A DNA stretch of 64,000 nucleotides, taken from CAYRYU01 sp964428355 (lineage in GTDB: Bacteria > Muiribacteriota > Ozemobacteria > Ozemobacterales > Ozemobacteraceae). Below, piece by piece: positions 17,512-25,855 of this stretch. Numbering within the stretch: the stretch's first letter is position 1; every line of letters begins with the position of its first letter. The position numbers and the translations under genes are program-made. Location of the stretch: positions 8,859 through 72,858 of the forward strand of contig CAYRYU010000028.1 in NCBI GenBank assembly GCA_964428355.1, read 5' to 3'. The notes under the pieces were generated by a model. That model had not been told where the DNA came from and did no database searches. It saw only the letters and a program-made list of their open reading frames with translations.

Positions 17512-19110
17512 ATGATGGGATATCGAGCGATGATCTCCTTGTCCGTCCTTTTTGTCATGATTTGTATCTCCCCGGTTTTCCCGGCTGTGAACCTCAGCTC
17601 AACCGAGTTGATCAAGGTGACCAAAAGCGTGGAGGTCAAGAAGGGGACCGCGCCTTTCCAGTCGGTTCCGGAAAACCTCCAGCTGGCAGGGGCGAAGAAA
17701 CGCCTCGATGCGGGTGACAAGGTCAAGACAGCGGCACAGAGCGCGGCGGAAATGGTCCTCAAGGAGACCTGCGTCCTGGCGGTCAAGGAAAAGACCCTTT
17801 TCGAGATTCCCGCCGTGGTGGGTCAGGCCGCGATCACGAAACTCAAGGCACAGAGCGGCTCTTTCCTGTTCAAGGTCGTCTCGGGGAGCGATTTCAAGGT
17901 CGAGACCGCGGATGTGGTCGCAGGCGTAAAGGGAACGCTTTTCGAGGTCCAGATCGTTGATGACATCGCACCTCTGATCGAGCTCCCCAATCTCTTGATC
18001 GGGGTTCCGAACGGCGGTGGCGGGACGACGATCAACGTTTTCGAAGGCGAGGTCGAGTTGAAGCACGCCCGGACCGGGAAGATCAGGAAACTTCTTCCGG
18101 GGGAAGGTCTCGCGGCTCTGGGAGACGGCTTGATGAAACTCGACCCCTCGCTTGCCGAAGGGTTCGGAAATCTTCGGAAGTTCAAGCCCCGCGATCTCAT
18201 CAGGCAGAACTTCGGGCAGGTTGGGGAAGCACTGGCTGACCTCGCCTCCACGAGGCTCGGCATCTCGCGATTCGCAGGGGAGGGGCTTTCCCTGCCGACC
18301 AGGTTTTCGAGTCTCAGAATGGGAATGAGGGAGCTTTCCGAGGGTCTTCCGGGAAATGTTCGGGATGGAATCCGGGCCTTTCAGGCTGGCCGGAAATTCT
18401 GGGGAGGGATCAGGGGAGCGGGAAAAACCCTGAAAGAAGCGGCGGGGGTCCCCTTCGAACCCTCTTTCGAAAAGGGGAACTTTCCACGTTTCACCGGTTC
18501 AACGCTCGTGGGAAAGGGCGAGGTAAGGGAGGGATGGCTGGGGGCAGGTTGTTTTGTTGCCGTTGCTCCGGATGCCCGCAGTGCCGGAGTGACCATCGAG
18601 CCCGCCGAGTCGTCCGGGGGCGATTCCGGGGAGACCCCCTCAGAGGATGGCCATACCGCGATCCGCCTTCCTGAAACTGGTGGGGAAGCCTGTTTCAGGA
18701 TCAAGGATTACCTTCGGGGAATCGACGCGCTCGTGACCTATCGGAGCGACGCTTCGGGACTGACCTCCAACGTTTCTATCAGCCAGGGATCTCTGCTGGT
18801 CAGGGCGGCGGGGGAGGGCCGAAAGACCGTTCTCGGGCAGGGCCAGGCGTTCGCGGTGTCCACCGGCCCGGATGGGAACATCCAACCCGTAACCCCGTCG
18901 TCTCCCAGCCTGGTCGTTCCCGAGCTCGTCCAGTTCAAGTTTTCCGCGGACAGCGAGGTGGAAAGGCAGAAGAAGGAACACGATGCGAGGCAGAAAAAGG
19001 CTCAGGGTGAAGTGAAACAACAGTTCCAGGAAGCGGTGAAAAACCCGGAAGCTGCCAAGAAAAAGGTCAAGGACTTCGGGAAAGCGCTCAAAGGGTTTTT
19101 CAAGAGATAG
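17512..19110 (+). CDS. Exported FecR-domain protein
   Basis: 532-residue protein with a signal peptide (about 1-24, ending VFPA). A FecR-type beta domain lies at about residues 60-205: the pattern GDKVKTAAQSAAEMVLKE..LAV, then SFLFKVVSGSDFKVETADVVAGVKGT, then INVFEGEVEL..LLPGEGLAAL. A second, shorter FecR-like stretch lies near 385-465 (SISQGSLLVRAAGEGRKTVLGQGQA). The C-terminus is a charged amphipathic helix rich in Lys/Glu/Gln ending KGFFKR. No TonB-dependent receptor or ECF sigma gene is adjacent, so a classical iron-signalling role is not supported. Of the adjacent ATG codons 17512 and 17515, both sit behind GGAAGGAG at about 17498-17505. Divergent from the TPR-cyclase operon. Confidence 0.8.
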   Translation: MMGYRAMISLSVLFVMICISPVFPAVNLSSTELIKVTKSVEVKKGTAPFQSVPENLQLAGAKKRLDAGDKVKTAAQSAAEMVLKETCVLAVKEKTLFEIPAVVGQAAITKLKAQSGSFLFKVVSGSDFKVETADVVAGVKGTLFEVQIVDDIAPLIELPNLLIGVPNGGGGTTINVFEGEVELKHARTGKIRKLLPGEGLAALGDGLMKLDPSLAEGFGNLRKFKPRDLIRQNFGQVGEALADLASTRLGISRFAGEGLSLPTRFSSLRMGMRELSEGLPGNVRDGIRAFQAGRKFWGGIRGAGKTLKEAAGVPFEPSFEKGNFPRFTGSTLVGKGEVREGWLGAGCFVAVAPDARSAGVTIEPAESSGGDSGETPSEDGHTAIRLPETGGEACFRIKDYLRGIDALVTYRSDASGLTSNVSISQGSLLVRAAGEGRKTVLGQGQAFAVSTGPDGNIQPVTPSSPSLVVPELVQFKFSADSEVERQKKEHDARQKKAQGEVKQQFQEAVKNPEAAKKKVKDFGKALKGFFKR

Positions 19111-19142
19111 ATGGACACCTTAGCAGGTCTGCTGTTGGAATT

Positions 19143-19246
19143 GCCACGGAGGCACAGAGCCACAGAGGTGGTCGACGAATCGGACAGGGGTGTTTCACTT
19201 TTTCGGATACCCCGGGCTTTCTCTGTGTTCTCTGCCATTCTGTGGC
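19143..19246. repeat. Imperfect intergenic inverted repeat
   Basis: Left arm 19143-19167 (GCCACGGAGGCACAGAGCCA, then CAGAG) is the imperfect reverse complement of the right arm 19221-19246 (CTCTGTGTTCTCTGCC.. to CTGTGGC). It fills the gap between the FecR-domain gene and the CHASE2 cyclase. This type of sequence recurs between genes in many bacterial genomes; function unknown. Confidence 0.6.
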
Positions 19247-19281
19247 ACTCCTTGTCAGAAACTTTGCTAAAGCCTCGATAA

Positions 19282-22200
19282 ATGCCATTTTTCTCGAGGG
19301 AGCGTTTTCGCCGGGGATCGCTCTGGATCGCGATCGGGGTCGTCCTGCTGGGTTGCATCCCGGGCGGACCCGCGCGATTGGCCCTCTGGTTCGAAAGCAA
19401 GAGCCTCGACCTCTTCTTCCTGGTTCTGCCCTTCCCCCCGCCCGAGCATCCGGTGGTCATCGCGGCACGTGACCAGACCTTGATCGAACTGGCAGGGGAG
19501 GATTCCGGGCGCGAGGCCACCGCCCGGGCACTCCGAAAGCTTGCCTCCGCGGGAGCGAAGGCCGTAGGTATCGATTTCATCTACGACCAGGCGAGGGATG
19601 CCTCCGAAGATGCCGATCTGGGAGCCGCATTCCGGGCCACTCCCGGAACCGTCGTTGCGGAGCGGTTCAAGCCCAGGTCCGCGGTGGGGGCGGGAGGCAT
19701 CGAAACCATCTCGATCTCCGATGAACGGGCAACGCGGCCTCCCCCGCCACTCTCCCTGTACGAACCTCTCGTCGGGGAAGCGGCGAATCGTGGTCTGGTC
19801 AACATTCTGCCCGACGGGGACCGGGTCGTCCGCTCCCTTCCCCTGGCTTTCCACCCGGACGGGGAAGGGGAATTCCGGCCAACGCTGGGTTTCGCTACAT
19901 GGATCCACGGCCTTCTGGCTTCGATACCTGAAGGATCCTGGGCTTCGGCCGCCACGAGGGCCCTGGGCATACGGGGGCTTCCGGGGGGAAAGCTCCGGCC
20001 GGACGATCCCGCTTTTGTTGCCTCCGCATCGGAGGTCCTGCGGGGGATGTTCGCCGACGCCCCGTACCGGTTCACGGGTCTGAACCATGAAGGGTTGAAC
20101 GGAATCCTGCGGAGAAGCGAACTGATCGCTGCTGCCCTTCAAGTGGTTCGGGGTTGCGATCCGGAGGTTCGCCGCGCATGGCTGGATGTTGCCCGTGGGC
20201 TCGATCTGGGGAGCCTTCCTGCGCGTACCCGACTCACCCTTCCCTTCAGTGCCCTGCCCTGGTTCGGCGATTTCGACCGCCCCCTGCTCAGAATTCCGTT
20301 CACTCGTTATTCCGGGCCCATGAAAGGGGATGGCATTCCAGTGATCTCTCTCGGGACACTCGCTTTCGGAAAGACCCCGGGGGGAAGCGCCCGGATCGAG
20401 GTGGGGGAGGAAAAAACGCCTTCTCCGGCCTCTGACCCGGGCTTTGCCCGGTCATTGGCCTTCTCTTTCTCGCCGGTCGGGACGGGGACACTGTGCGGCC
20501 AGGTCTTCGAGTTCGACGGGACACCGGCTTCCGGGGTCGATGCGATCTGCCGTTCCGGCGATAGCCCTTTCTGGGGTCATTCACTGAGCGACGGATCGGG
20601 ATCCTACCGGTTCGTGTCCCTCCCGCCCGGGACCTTTTCGATCGAGCTTCGACGGTTTGTCGGAAACACTCTGCAAAGGCTCGAACTGCTGGATGGCGCC
20701 GTCGTCGGGGACTCTTCCCCTTCCTCCGGAACGGTTCCCGTGGCTTTTCTTCTCCCGCAGACCATTTCATTGGAAGGAACCGTTCCGCCGGTGCCGGAGA
20801 TGCGAAGTCTGGTTCTCGAGGCGGACGGGGTTTTCACCTCCCGTGTCGCGTCGGATGGGTGCCTCCCTCTCAGAAACCTTCCCGCGGGATTCCAGTTCAA
20901 TCTTCTCGACGTCTCCGACCAGGAGGCGGGCTCGGCCCCGACGGGAATTTCCATAGCGTCCTCATCGACCCGGGCTATTTCGGAAGCCTGTGGAATACCG
21001 CTTGCGGGCCGCCGCGTCGCACTCACCGAAGCCGCCGCCCCCTGGAAGAGGGTTTTTCGGGCCTCCGTCGACCTTCCCCCCGGGAATTCATCCTTCGTCA
21101 TTTCGGGTTTGGGCCCTGCGCTCGGAGCATCGATCCTCGGAGTGCGGGAGGGTTGCTTGGAAACCCGGGCTTCACCGGCGGAAACCGATCTCCTGGTTGG
21201 CGAGGAATGCCGGCTCGCGACCTTCCCCGCGGACGTTCGTGGGGCGGTCGGGACAACGGTCTTTTCAGGAAGGGTCGAAAACGTCGGGACGGGGTGCGAA
21301 GTTCTTCTTCTTCCCTCGTCGGGGGCGCTTGTCAGGACCACCCTGAATGAAGGGGCACTCTCCGTTCGTCTTCCGGTCGGGGAATGCGAGCTCCTTGCGG
21401 ATGACGGGGCCCGGAGGGGACGCATCGACCCGATCAGGACAATCGTTCAGGGGCGTGCAATCTTCCTGGGAACCACCCTTATCGAAGACCAGGATTTTGT
21501 TTCCACCCCGGTCAACTTCCTTGACGGGGAGTTCCGGCAGATGCCCGGGGTGAACCTCCATGCTCACCTCGTTTCCACGCTCGACCGTGCCCAATTCCTG
21601 TATCCCTTGCCGGTCCACCCGGATGCTGCACCGCGGACCTGGCCCCTCAGGCTCCTGTTGATTCTTGCGCCTTTGTTTCTGGTTCTCGACCACCTGTTCA
21701 CCACTTGGGGCGCTTTGCGCGCCGGGGCTGCGGTCTTCGGTCTCGCTGGCGTCTGGATCATTTTTGCGGGCCTGCTTTTCAAGGCGGGCTATCTGCTGCC
21801 CTTCGCAATTCCCATCCTCTCCCTCGCAACGTTCGGAGGGGCTCGGGGGTACGGGGCCTATGTCGACTCTCGGGATCTGGAGAAGCGGACCCGGTTCACT
21901 TTCGGCCGGTTCGTTTCGGCGGCCATGGTCGACCAGATCCTCCGGGATCCCGACTCGGTAAAACCGGGCGGGGAAAAGCGGGAATTGTCGATCATTTTCA
22001 CCGACCTTGCAGGATTCACCTCCATTTCGGAGGCGTTGAGCCCCGAGGAGTTGGTAGCCCTGATGAACGAATACCTTGGAGAGATGACCGCGATACTTTT
22101 CCAACACGGCGGGACTCTCGACAAGTACATCGGGGATGCGCTGATGGGGTTTTGGAATTTCCCGACGGAAAAGTCCGGTCACGCGCTCGATGCCTGTCGG

Positions 22201-22764
22201 TGTGCCATCGCCATGCAAAGAAGACTTGCCGTTCTTCGCGAACGTTGGAAAGACCGGGGGCTTCCGGTGGTAGCGATGCGTGCGGGCATCAATACGGCCG
22301 ATTGCATCGTGGGCTTCATCGGAAGCGACATGCAGATGAACTTCACCTGCATGGGGGACGGGGTCAATCTGGCCTCGCGTCTCGAAGGTGCCAACAAAGC
22401 CTACGGGACCCTCATGATGATCGCCGAATCCACCCGGAATGCGATCGAGGGAAAGGGCATCCGGACGAGGTTCCTCGACTTCCTGGCGGTGAAGGGCAAG
22501 GAAAAACCCATCCGGACGTTCGAGCTGATTGGAGAGGAAGGCACCGACGACGAAATCTGGAAGAAGGTCCTTCCCGCGTATGAAGCGGGGATCAGAAAAT
22601 ACCTGGCGAGGTCATGGGACTGCTCGATCGTGGATTTCCAGCGTGTCTTGGAAGTCCGGCCCGATGACGGTCCCGCCAAAACGTACATCGATCGGTGCCG
22701 CGCTTTCCAGGCAGATCCACCCGACGAGAAATGGGACGGAAGCTTCCACCTGAAAACGAAATAG
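19282..22764 (+). CDS. CHASE2-domain adenylate/guanylate cyclase with large sensor insertion
   Basis: 1160-residue membrane cyclase: TM1 (about 12-35), CHASE2 sensor, three closely spaced TMs (about 785-855), then a catalytic domain (about 895-1080) and a short helical tail. All class III catalytic residues are present: Asp908 (FTDLAGFT), Asp952 (IGDAL) with its DKYIG lysine, and Asn1029 and Arg1033 (VNLASR), so it should be active as a homodimer. The CHASE2 domain is split. Its first part runs to about residue 365, and its typical end (GRAIFLGTT, then PGVNLHAHLVSTL) comes only at about 724-755. Between lie about 350 residues of beta-rich, carboxypeptidase-regulatory-like repeats (for example GQVFEFDGTPASGV..DGSGSYRFVSLPPG). 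Start ATG 19282 has no strong ribosome site. Confidence 0.9.
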   Translation: MPFFSRERFRRGSLWIAIGVVLLGCIPGGPARLALWFESKSLDLFFLVLPFPPPEHPVVIAARDQTLIELAGEDSGREATARALRKLASAGAKAVGIDFIYDQARDASEDADLGAAFRATPGTVVAERFKPRSAVGAGGIETISISDERATRPPPPLSLYEPLVGEAANRGLVNILPDGDRVVRSLPLAFHPDGEGEFRPTLGFATWIHGLLASIPEGSWASAATRALGIRGLPGGKLRPDDPAFVASASEVLRGMFADAPYRFTGLNHEGLNGILRRSELIAAALQVVRGCDPEVRRAWLDVARGLDLGSLPARTRLTLPFSALPWFGDFDRPLLRIPFTRYSGPMKGDGIPVISLGTLAFGKTPGGSARIEVGEEKTPSPASDPGFARSLAFSFSPVGTGTLCGQVFEFDGTPASGVDAICRSGDSPFWGHSLSDGSGSYRFVSLPPGTFSIELRRFVGNTLQRLELLDGAVVGDSSPSSGTVPVAFLLPQTISLEGTVPPVPEMRSLVLEADGVFTSRVASDGCLPLRNLPAGFQFNLLDVSDQEAGSAPTGISIASSSTRAISEACGIPLAGRRVALTEAAAPWKRVFRASVDLPPGNSSFVISGLGPALGASILGVREGCLETRASPAETDLLVGEECRLATFPADVRGAVGTTVFSGRVENVGTGCEVLLLPSSGALVRTTLNEGALSVRLPVGECELLADDGARRGRIDPIRTIVQGRAIFLGTTLIEDQDFVSTPVNFLDGEFRQMPGVNLHAHLVSTLDRAQFLYPLPVHPDAAPRTWPLRLLLILAPLFLVLDHLFTTWGALRAGAAVFGLAGVWIIFAGLLFKAGYLLPFAIPILSLATFGGARGYGAYVDSRDLEKRTRFTFGRFVSAAMVDQILRDPDSVKPGGEKRELSIIFTDLAGFTSISEALSPEELVALMNEYLGEMTAILFQHGGTLDKYIGDALMGFWNFPTEKSGHALDACRCAIAMQRRLAVLRERWKDRGLPVVAMRAGINTADCIVGFIGSDMQMNFTCMGDGVNLASRLEGANKAYGTLMMIAESTRNAIEGKGIRTRFLDFLAVKGKEKPIRTFELIGEEGTDDEIWKKVLPAYEAGIRKYLARSWDCSIVDFQRVLEVRPDDGPAKTYIDRCRAFQADPPDEKWDGSFHLKTK

Positions 22765-23061
22765 ACTGCGCCGATAGGCTCCTTGCAGTCCCGGCTTGAG
22801 GTCGCCGGCTGGTATTCGCCGTTTTGTTTTCGCTGGTTTGTAGGCGCCGGCTTAAGCAGGGGCGTCTTCGTCGCCATCGGGATGCATAATCCGTGTGACG
22901 CAAGAATCCAGCGTTGACGAAAAACCCGCAAGAAACGTCTCCAGATCGACCAATTTTCGGCGTACCCCGGGAGGGAAATCTTGTGTTTTGGCGATTTCCG
23001 CTGTGGCATTCTTCTTGCTTGAAAATTGTCCCTAGACAAATAGCAGTTAGGAGGAAGTTGG
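22765..23061. other. Intergenic region with CGCCGGCTT repeats and a sigma-54-type promoter
   Basis: No gene is supported here. The first 110 bases contain several imperfect copies of a CGCCGGCTT(G/A)AG motif (for example near 22787, 22808 and 22847), of the kind seen in dispersed intergenic repeats. The last 60 bases hold the sigma-54-type element and the ribosome site of the next gene. Confidence 0.6.
23004..23019 (+). promoter_or_regulatory. Sigma-54-type (-24/-12) promoter
   Basis: TGGCATTCTTCTTGCT: the invariant GG (23005-23006) and GC (23017-23018) are exactly 10 bases apart with the TGGCA and TTGC contexts of the RpoN consensus. The gene starts at 23062, leaving a leader of about 30 bases. 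Confidence 0.7.
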
Positions 23062-24099
23062 ATGGCTCGGAAGCTTACGATTTTGTTCTTGATCAGTCTG
23101 ATCATGGCCTCCCCCAGTTTCGCCCTCGAGAAGGGGAGCCTCAAGTCCGCGATGGACGATTTATCCCAGGGGATCTCCCAGACCGCTTACACCCTGCAGG
23201 AAAAAGAGAATTCCGCCGAGCGCGACGTTTACGATTCCGCCGCTGACAAGGCCGACCGCGCCGAAAAGGAAGTCCGCGCGATGGTTTCCGGAATCGAAAC
23301 CGCTGCCGATCTCCAGGCCGCCCTCGACGAGGTCAAGGAGTTCGGGACCGGCGATGCCCTCCACTCACACACCTCCGCAATCGTGGTCAAGATGCTCAAA
23401 GAACGGGCCGCCTTCCTCAAGCTCGAGGAACCCAAGGCGGGCGCCGATCTCGAAGCTGCCGAAGGGGCGGTTCGGGCAACCGTTTCGGAGCGGGTCGCCA
23501 AACCCGAGGACCTCCTGAACCTCAACCAGCAGAAACTCATCATGGTCCAGACCCCGGTTGCCGAAGCGGTCATCTCGGTTTCCGACAACAAGGAAAACCG
23601 CCGGATCACGGCTCTCGAGGCGATGCTCGATCGCCACGAGATCAGGATCCTCTCCTCCCGCAAGGACGAGTCGGGCGACCAACCCGTAATGAACTACTAC
23701 GTCTCCGGAAAGAAGTTCGTCCTCGAAGCCCTCATGAGGAACTTCAACGGAACCGAAGTTTCCGGCAACCTCAAAGCCGTCATGAAGATCACCACCGGCG
23801 GATTCTGGGGGAAGGACAGCGTCGAAGTCACCGTCACCCCGAAGGCGGGGGAACCCGAGAAGGGGACGCTTTCCTGGTACCAGGCCGTTCTCGAAAAGGA
23901 TCCCTTCAACTGGTTGGCTCAGAACGACTATTCCAAGCTCCAGGTCGTCGGCAAGCCCGAAACCGTGGGCGGGGAGCAGAAGTTGCGGCTGAAGAACGCC
24001 AAGCTCGAGATCTGGGTCATCGCCGCCAACGGCACCCTCAAGGATGCCATCTACTTCAACTCCACTGAGTTCGGCGACGTCTATGTGGCCGCCAAGTAA
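23062..24099 (+). CDS. Exported protein of unknown function, sigma-54-type promoter
   Basis: 345-residue protein with a clean signal peptide (MARKLTILFLISLIMASPSFA, cut after residue 21). The mature N-terminal half is helical and Ala/Glu/Lys-rich (about 30-180); the second half is beta-rich with a strand pattern around residues 225-345. I do not recognise a family. ATG 23062 has AGGAGG at 23049-23054. A good sigma-54 -24/-12 element ends about 43 bases before the start, so expression is probably activator-dependent. The next gene follows after 16 bases and is likely co-transcribed. Confidence 0.75.
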   Translation: MARKLTILFLISLIMASPSFALEKGSLKSAMDDLSQGISQTAYTLQEKENSAERDVYDSAADKADRAEKEVRAMVSGIETAADLQAALDEVKEFGTGDALHSHTSAIVVKMLKERAAFLKLEEPKAGADLEAAEGAVRATVSERVAKPEDLLNLNQQKLIMVQTPVAEAVISVSDNKENRRITALEAMLDRHEIRILSSRKDESGDQPVMNYYVSGKKFVLEALMRNFNGTEVSGNLKAVMKITTGGFWGKDSVEVTVTPKAGEPEKGTLSWYQAVLEKDPFNWLAQNDYSKLQVVGKPETVGGEQKLRLKNAKLEIWVIAANGTLKDAIYFNSTEFGDVYVAAK

Positions 24100-24115
24100 G
24101 GAAGGAGCGAAGAAT

Positions 24116-25450
24116 ATGATCAGCAAGAAACTCGTCAAGCTGCTTGCCGGAGTTCTGACCGCCGGAATCCTCTTCATCCCGGGCCTCGGATTCGCCGCCG
24201 ACGAAACCGATATCGAGAAGATCGAGAAACAGCTCATCCAGAAGGAAACCGAGCTTCTCGATCCGGAGCTCAGGCTGGACAAACTCATCGTCGAGCGTGC
24301 CAAGCTCGACGGAATGGGCGGATGGTTCCAGGGAAGCAAGAAGAAGGAACTCGAACGCCAGATGGCGGAGTGCCAGACCAAGATCGACGGGATCTCGGGC
24401 CAGATGAAAGCCCTTCAGGGGCAGGTCCAGGAGATGGTCTACGCGGTTGCTTACTCCTACGAGCAGAAAGGCAACTTCCAGAAGGCCATAGAGTATTATC
24501 TCAAGGTTGAACGGCAGGACGACAAGGTCATCACCCGGATCGCCAGCTGCTACAAGGCGATGAAGGAATACGAACAGGCCATCCAGTGGTTTCTGAAACT
24601 TTCCCAGACCGATGCCAACCTCCTCGAGGTCGTCGACTGCTACAAGCTCGACGGCCGGATGAAGGAAGCGATCTATTGGCTGTTCAAGATCCTCGAGCCC
24701 TTCCAGGCCAATCCCGCTGAAACCACTGCCCTCCAGCTCATCGAAACCTACGACTATCCCGCCAAGAAGACCGATTACCCCGATTTCAACCTTCGGTTGT
24801 CCGACATCTACCTCCGGAAGGCCACCCTCAACTACCCCCAGAACATGGTCCAGTCCAAGGCCGACTACTCCAAGGCGGTCGAACTCATCGCCCAGGGAAC
24901 CGACCCCAAGACCGCGAGTTTCGCAATCATGACCCGGTATCAGAAGCAGCTGGATGCCGCCCTGGACATGCTCGACCAGCAGAAGGAAGCCGCCGAGCGG
25001 AACTACGAGAACATGTTGCGGGAAGCCAGGAGCGCGATCGAGGATGCCGAACACCGCCTCCGGCGCGCCGAACGTGAGGCCGAGGACGATTATCGCCGCC
25101 GCCTCGAATACGCCCAGAGGGAAATCCAGCAGGCCGAAAGGGAGCTCCAACAGGCCCAGCACGCAGCCACCCCGTCCGCCCAGCTGATCGACCAGGCACG
25201 CCAGAAACTCGACCAGGCACGGAAACAATACCAGTGGGTTTCCGCCAGTCACATGCAGATCGTGGACGATTACGTCCGCCCCTACCGCCGCAAGGTCCAG
25301 GAAGCCCGGGACAACTACGACAGGATCGTCCGCGACCGCACCGAGATCATCGAGCGTTACATCGCCCCCTACAAGCAGCAGGTCGCGAATGCCCGCGCCG
25401 CTTTCGAGATGATCCGCACCCTCCACGAAGGAGTCTACGGGTTCCAGTGA
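24116..25450 (+). CDS. Exported TPR/coiled-coil protein
   Basis: 444-residue protein with a signal peptide (about 1-26, ending GLGFAA). An N-terminal coiled coil of about 60 residues is followed by TPR-like units (AYSYEQKGNFQKAIEYYLKV, ASCYKAMKEYEQAIQWFLKL, then a third near 180). A long charged coiled coil rich in Glu/Arg/Ala/Gln runs from about 290 to 440. It is probably periplasmic and structural. The open frame begins earlier at 24044 inside the previous gene, but ATG 24116 follows GGAAGGAGC and starts the signal peptide. A hairpin with a T run follows at 25485-25513, closing a two-gene unit with the preceding gene. Confidence 0.8.
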   Translation: MISKKLVKLLAGVLTAGILFIPGLGFAADETDIEKIEKQLIQKETELLDPELRLDKLIVERAKLDGMGGWFQGSKKKELERQMAECQTKIDGISGQMKALQGQVQEMVYAVAYSYEQKGNFQKAIEYYLKVERQDDKVITRIASCYKAMKEYEQAIQWFLKLSQTDANLLEVVDCYKLDGRMKEAIYWLFKILEPFQANPAETTALQLIETYDYPAKKTDYPDFNLRLSDIYLRKATLNYPQNMVQSKADYSKAVELIAQGTDPKTASFAIMTRYQKQLDAALDMLDQQKEAAERNYENMLREARSAIEDAEHRLRRAEREAEDDYRRRLEYAQREIQQAERELQQAQHAATPSAQLIDQARQKLDQARKQYQWVSASHMQIVDDYVRPYRRKVQEARDNYDRIVRDRTEIIERYIAPYKQQVANARAAFEMIRTLHEGVYGFQ

Positions 25451-25484
25451 CGTCCTGAATCCCGACCCTGAACACCAGAAGCTA

Positions 25485-25513
25485 GGGTGATCCAACCGGA
25501 TCACCCCAGTTTT
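25485..25513 (+). terminator. Rho-independent terminator
   Basis: Stem GGGTGATCC (25485-25493), loop AACC, stem GGATCACCC (25498-25506), then CAGTTTTG. It lies 35 bases after the stop of the TPR/coiled-coil gene. Confidence 0.75.
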
Positions 25514-25563
25514 GTTATGGGCTCCAGCATTTCTTCCGTCCCGGAAGACAGCGGAGATTGCTT

Positions 25564-25618
25564 TTTAAAACGGGGACATGAGAATCTTTTCAAAAGATTC
25601 TCATGTCCCCATTTTAAA
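25564..25618. repeat. Long near-perfect palindrome
   Basis: Arms of 27 bases (25564-25590 and 25592-25618) around a single C, with one mismatch (25571/25611). The central 19 base pairs start GGGGACATGAGAATC. There is no T run on either side, so it is not a simple terminator. It resembles REP-type or transposon-end palindromes. Confidence 0.85.
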
Positions 25619-25773
25619 GGTACCGGTTTGCATTTCCGGGAAATTCCTCAAGTCCGATTCTCCAAATTGGGAAGGGAAAATATCTTTCTCGAATGTAAAA
25701 ATTTTTTTCGGCCTTTTCGATGCGGGTACAACCCAAATGCCTGCCAATTGCCTTTGTTCCATTTGAACGAGAA

Positions 25774-25790
25774 TTGGCATGATTCTTGTT
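25774..25790 (+). promoter_or_regulatory. Sigma-54-like promoter, imperfect -12
   Basis: TTGGCATGATTCTTGTT: GG at 25776-25777 and GT at 25788-25789 are 10 bases apart, with the consensus GC changed to GT. It lies 66 bases before the start of the exported coiled-coil gene, with a distance and context like the better site at 23004. Confidence 0.4.
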
Positions 25791-25855
25791 CCATCTATTG
25801 GAGGAGATCTATTTGACCAGGGAATGAGAGTCGCGTTAGAATCAAGGAAGAAGGG

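Larger units (their letters stand above)
25451..25855. other. 405-base intergenic region: terminator, long palindrome, promoter-like site
   Basis: No gene is supported. In order it contains the hairpin terminator of the upstream operon (25485-25513), a 55-base near-perfect palindrome (25564-25618), an AT-richer stretch, and a sigma-54-like TTGGCATGATTCTTGTT at 25774-25790 that departs from consensus at the last base of the -12 element (GT instead of GC). Confidence 0.65.

Noticed and set aside
17512..19110. FecR-type transmembrane anti-sigma regulator of iron uptake
   Set aside because: It has a cleavable signal peptide but no DUF4880 domain, and no ECF sigma factor or TonB receptor is adjacent.
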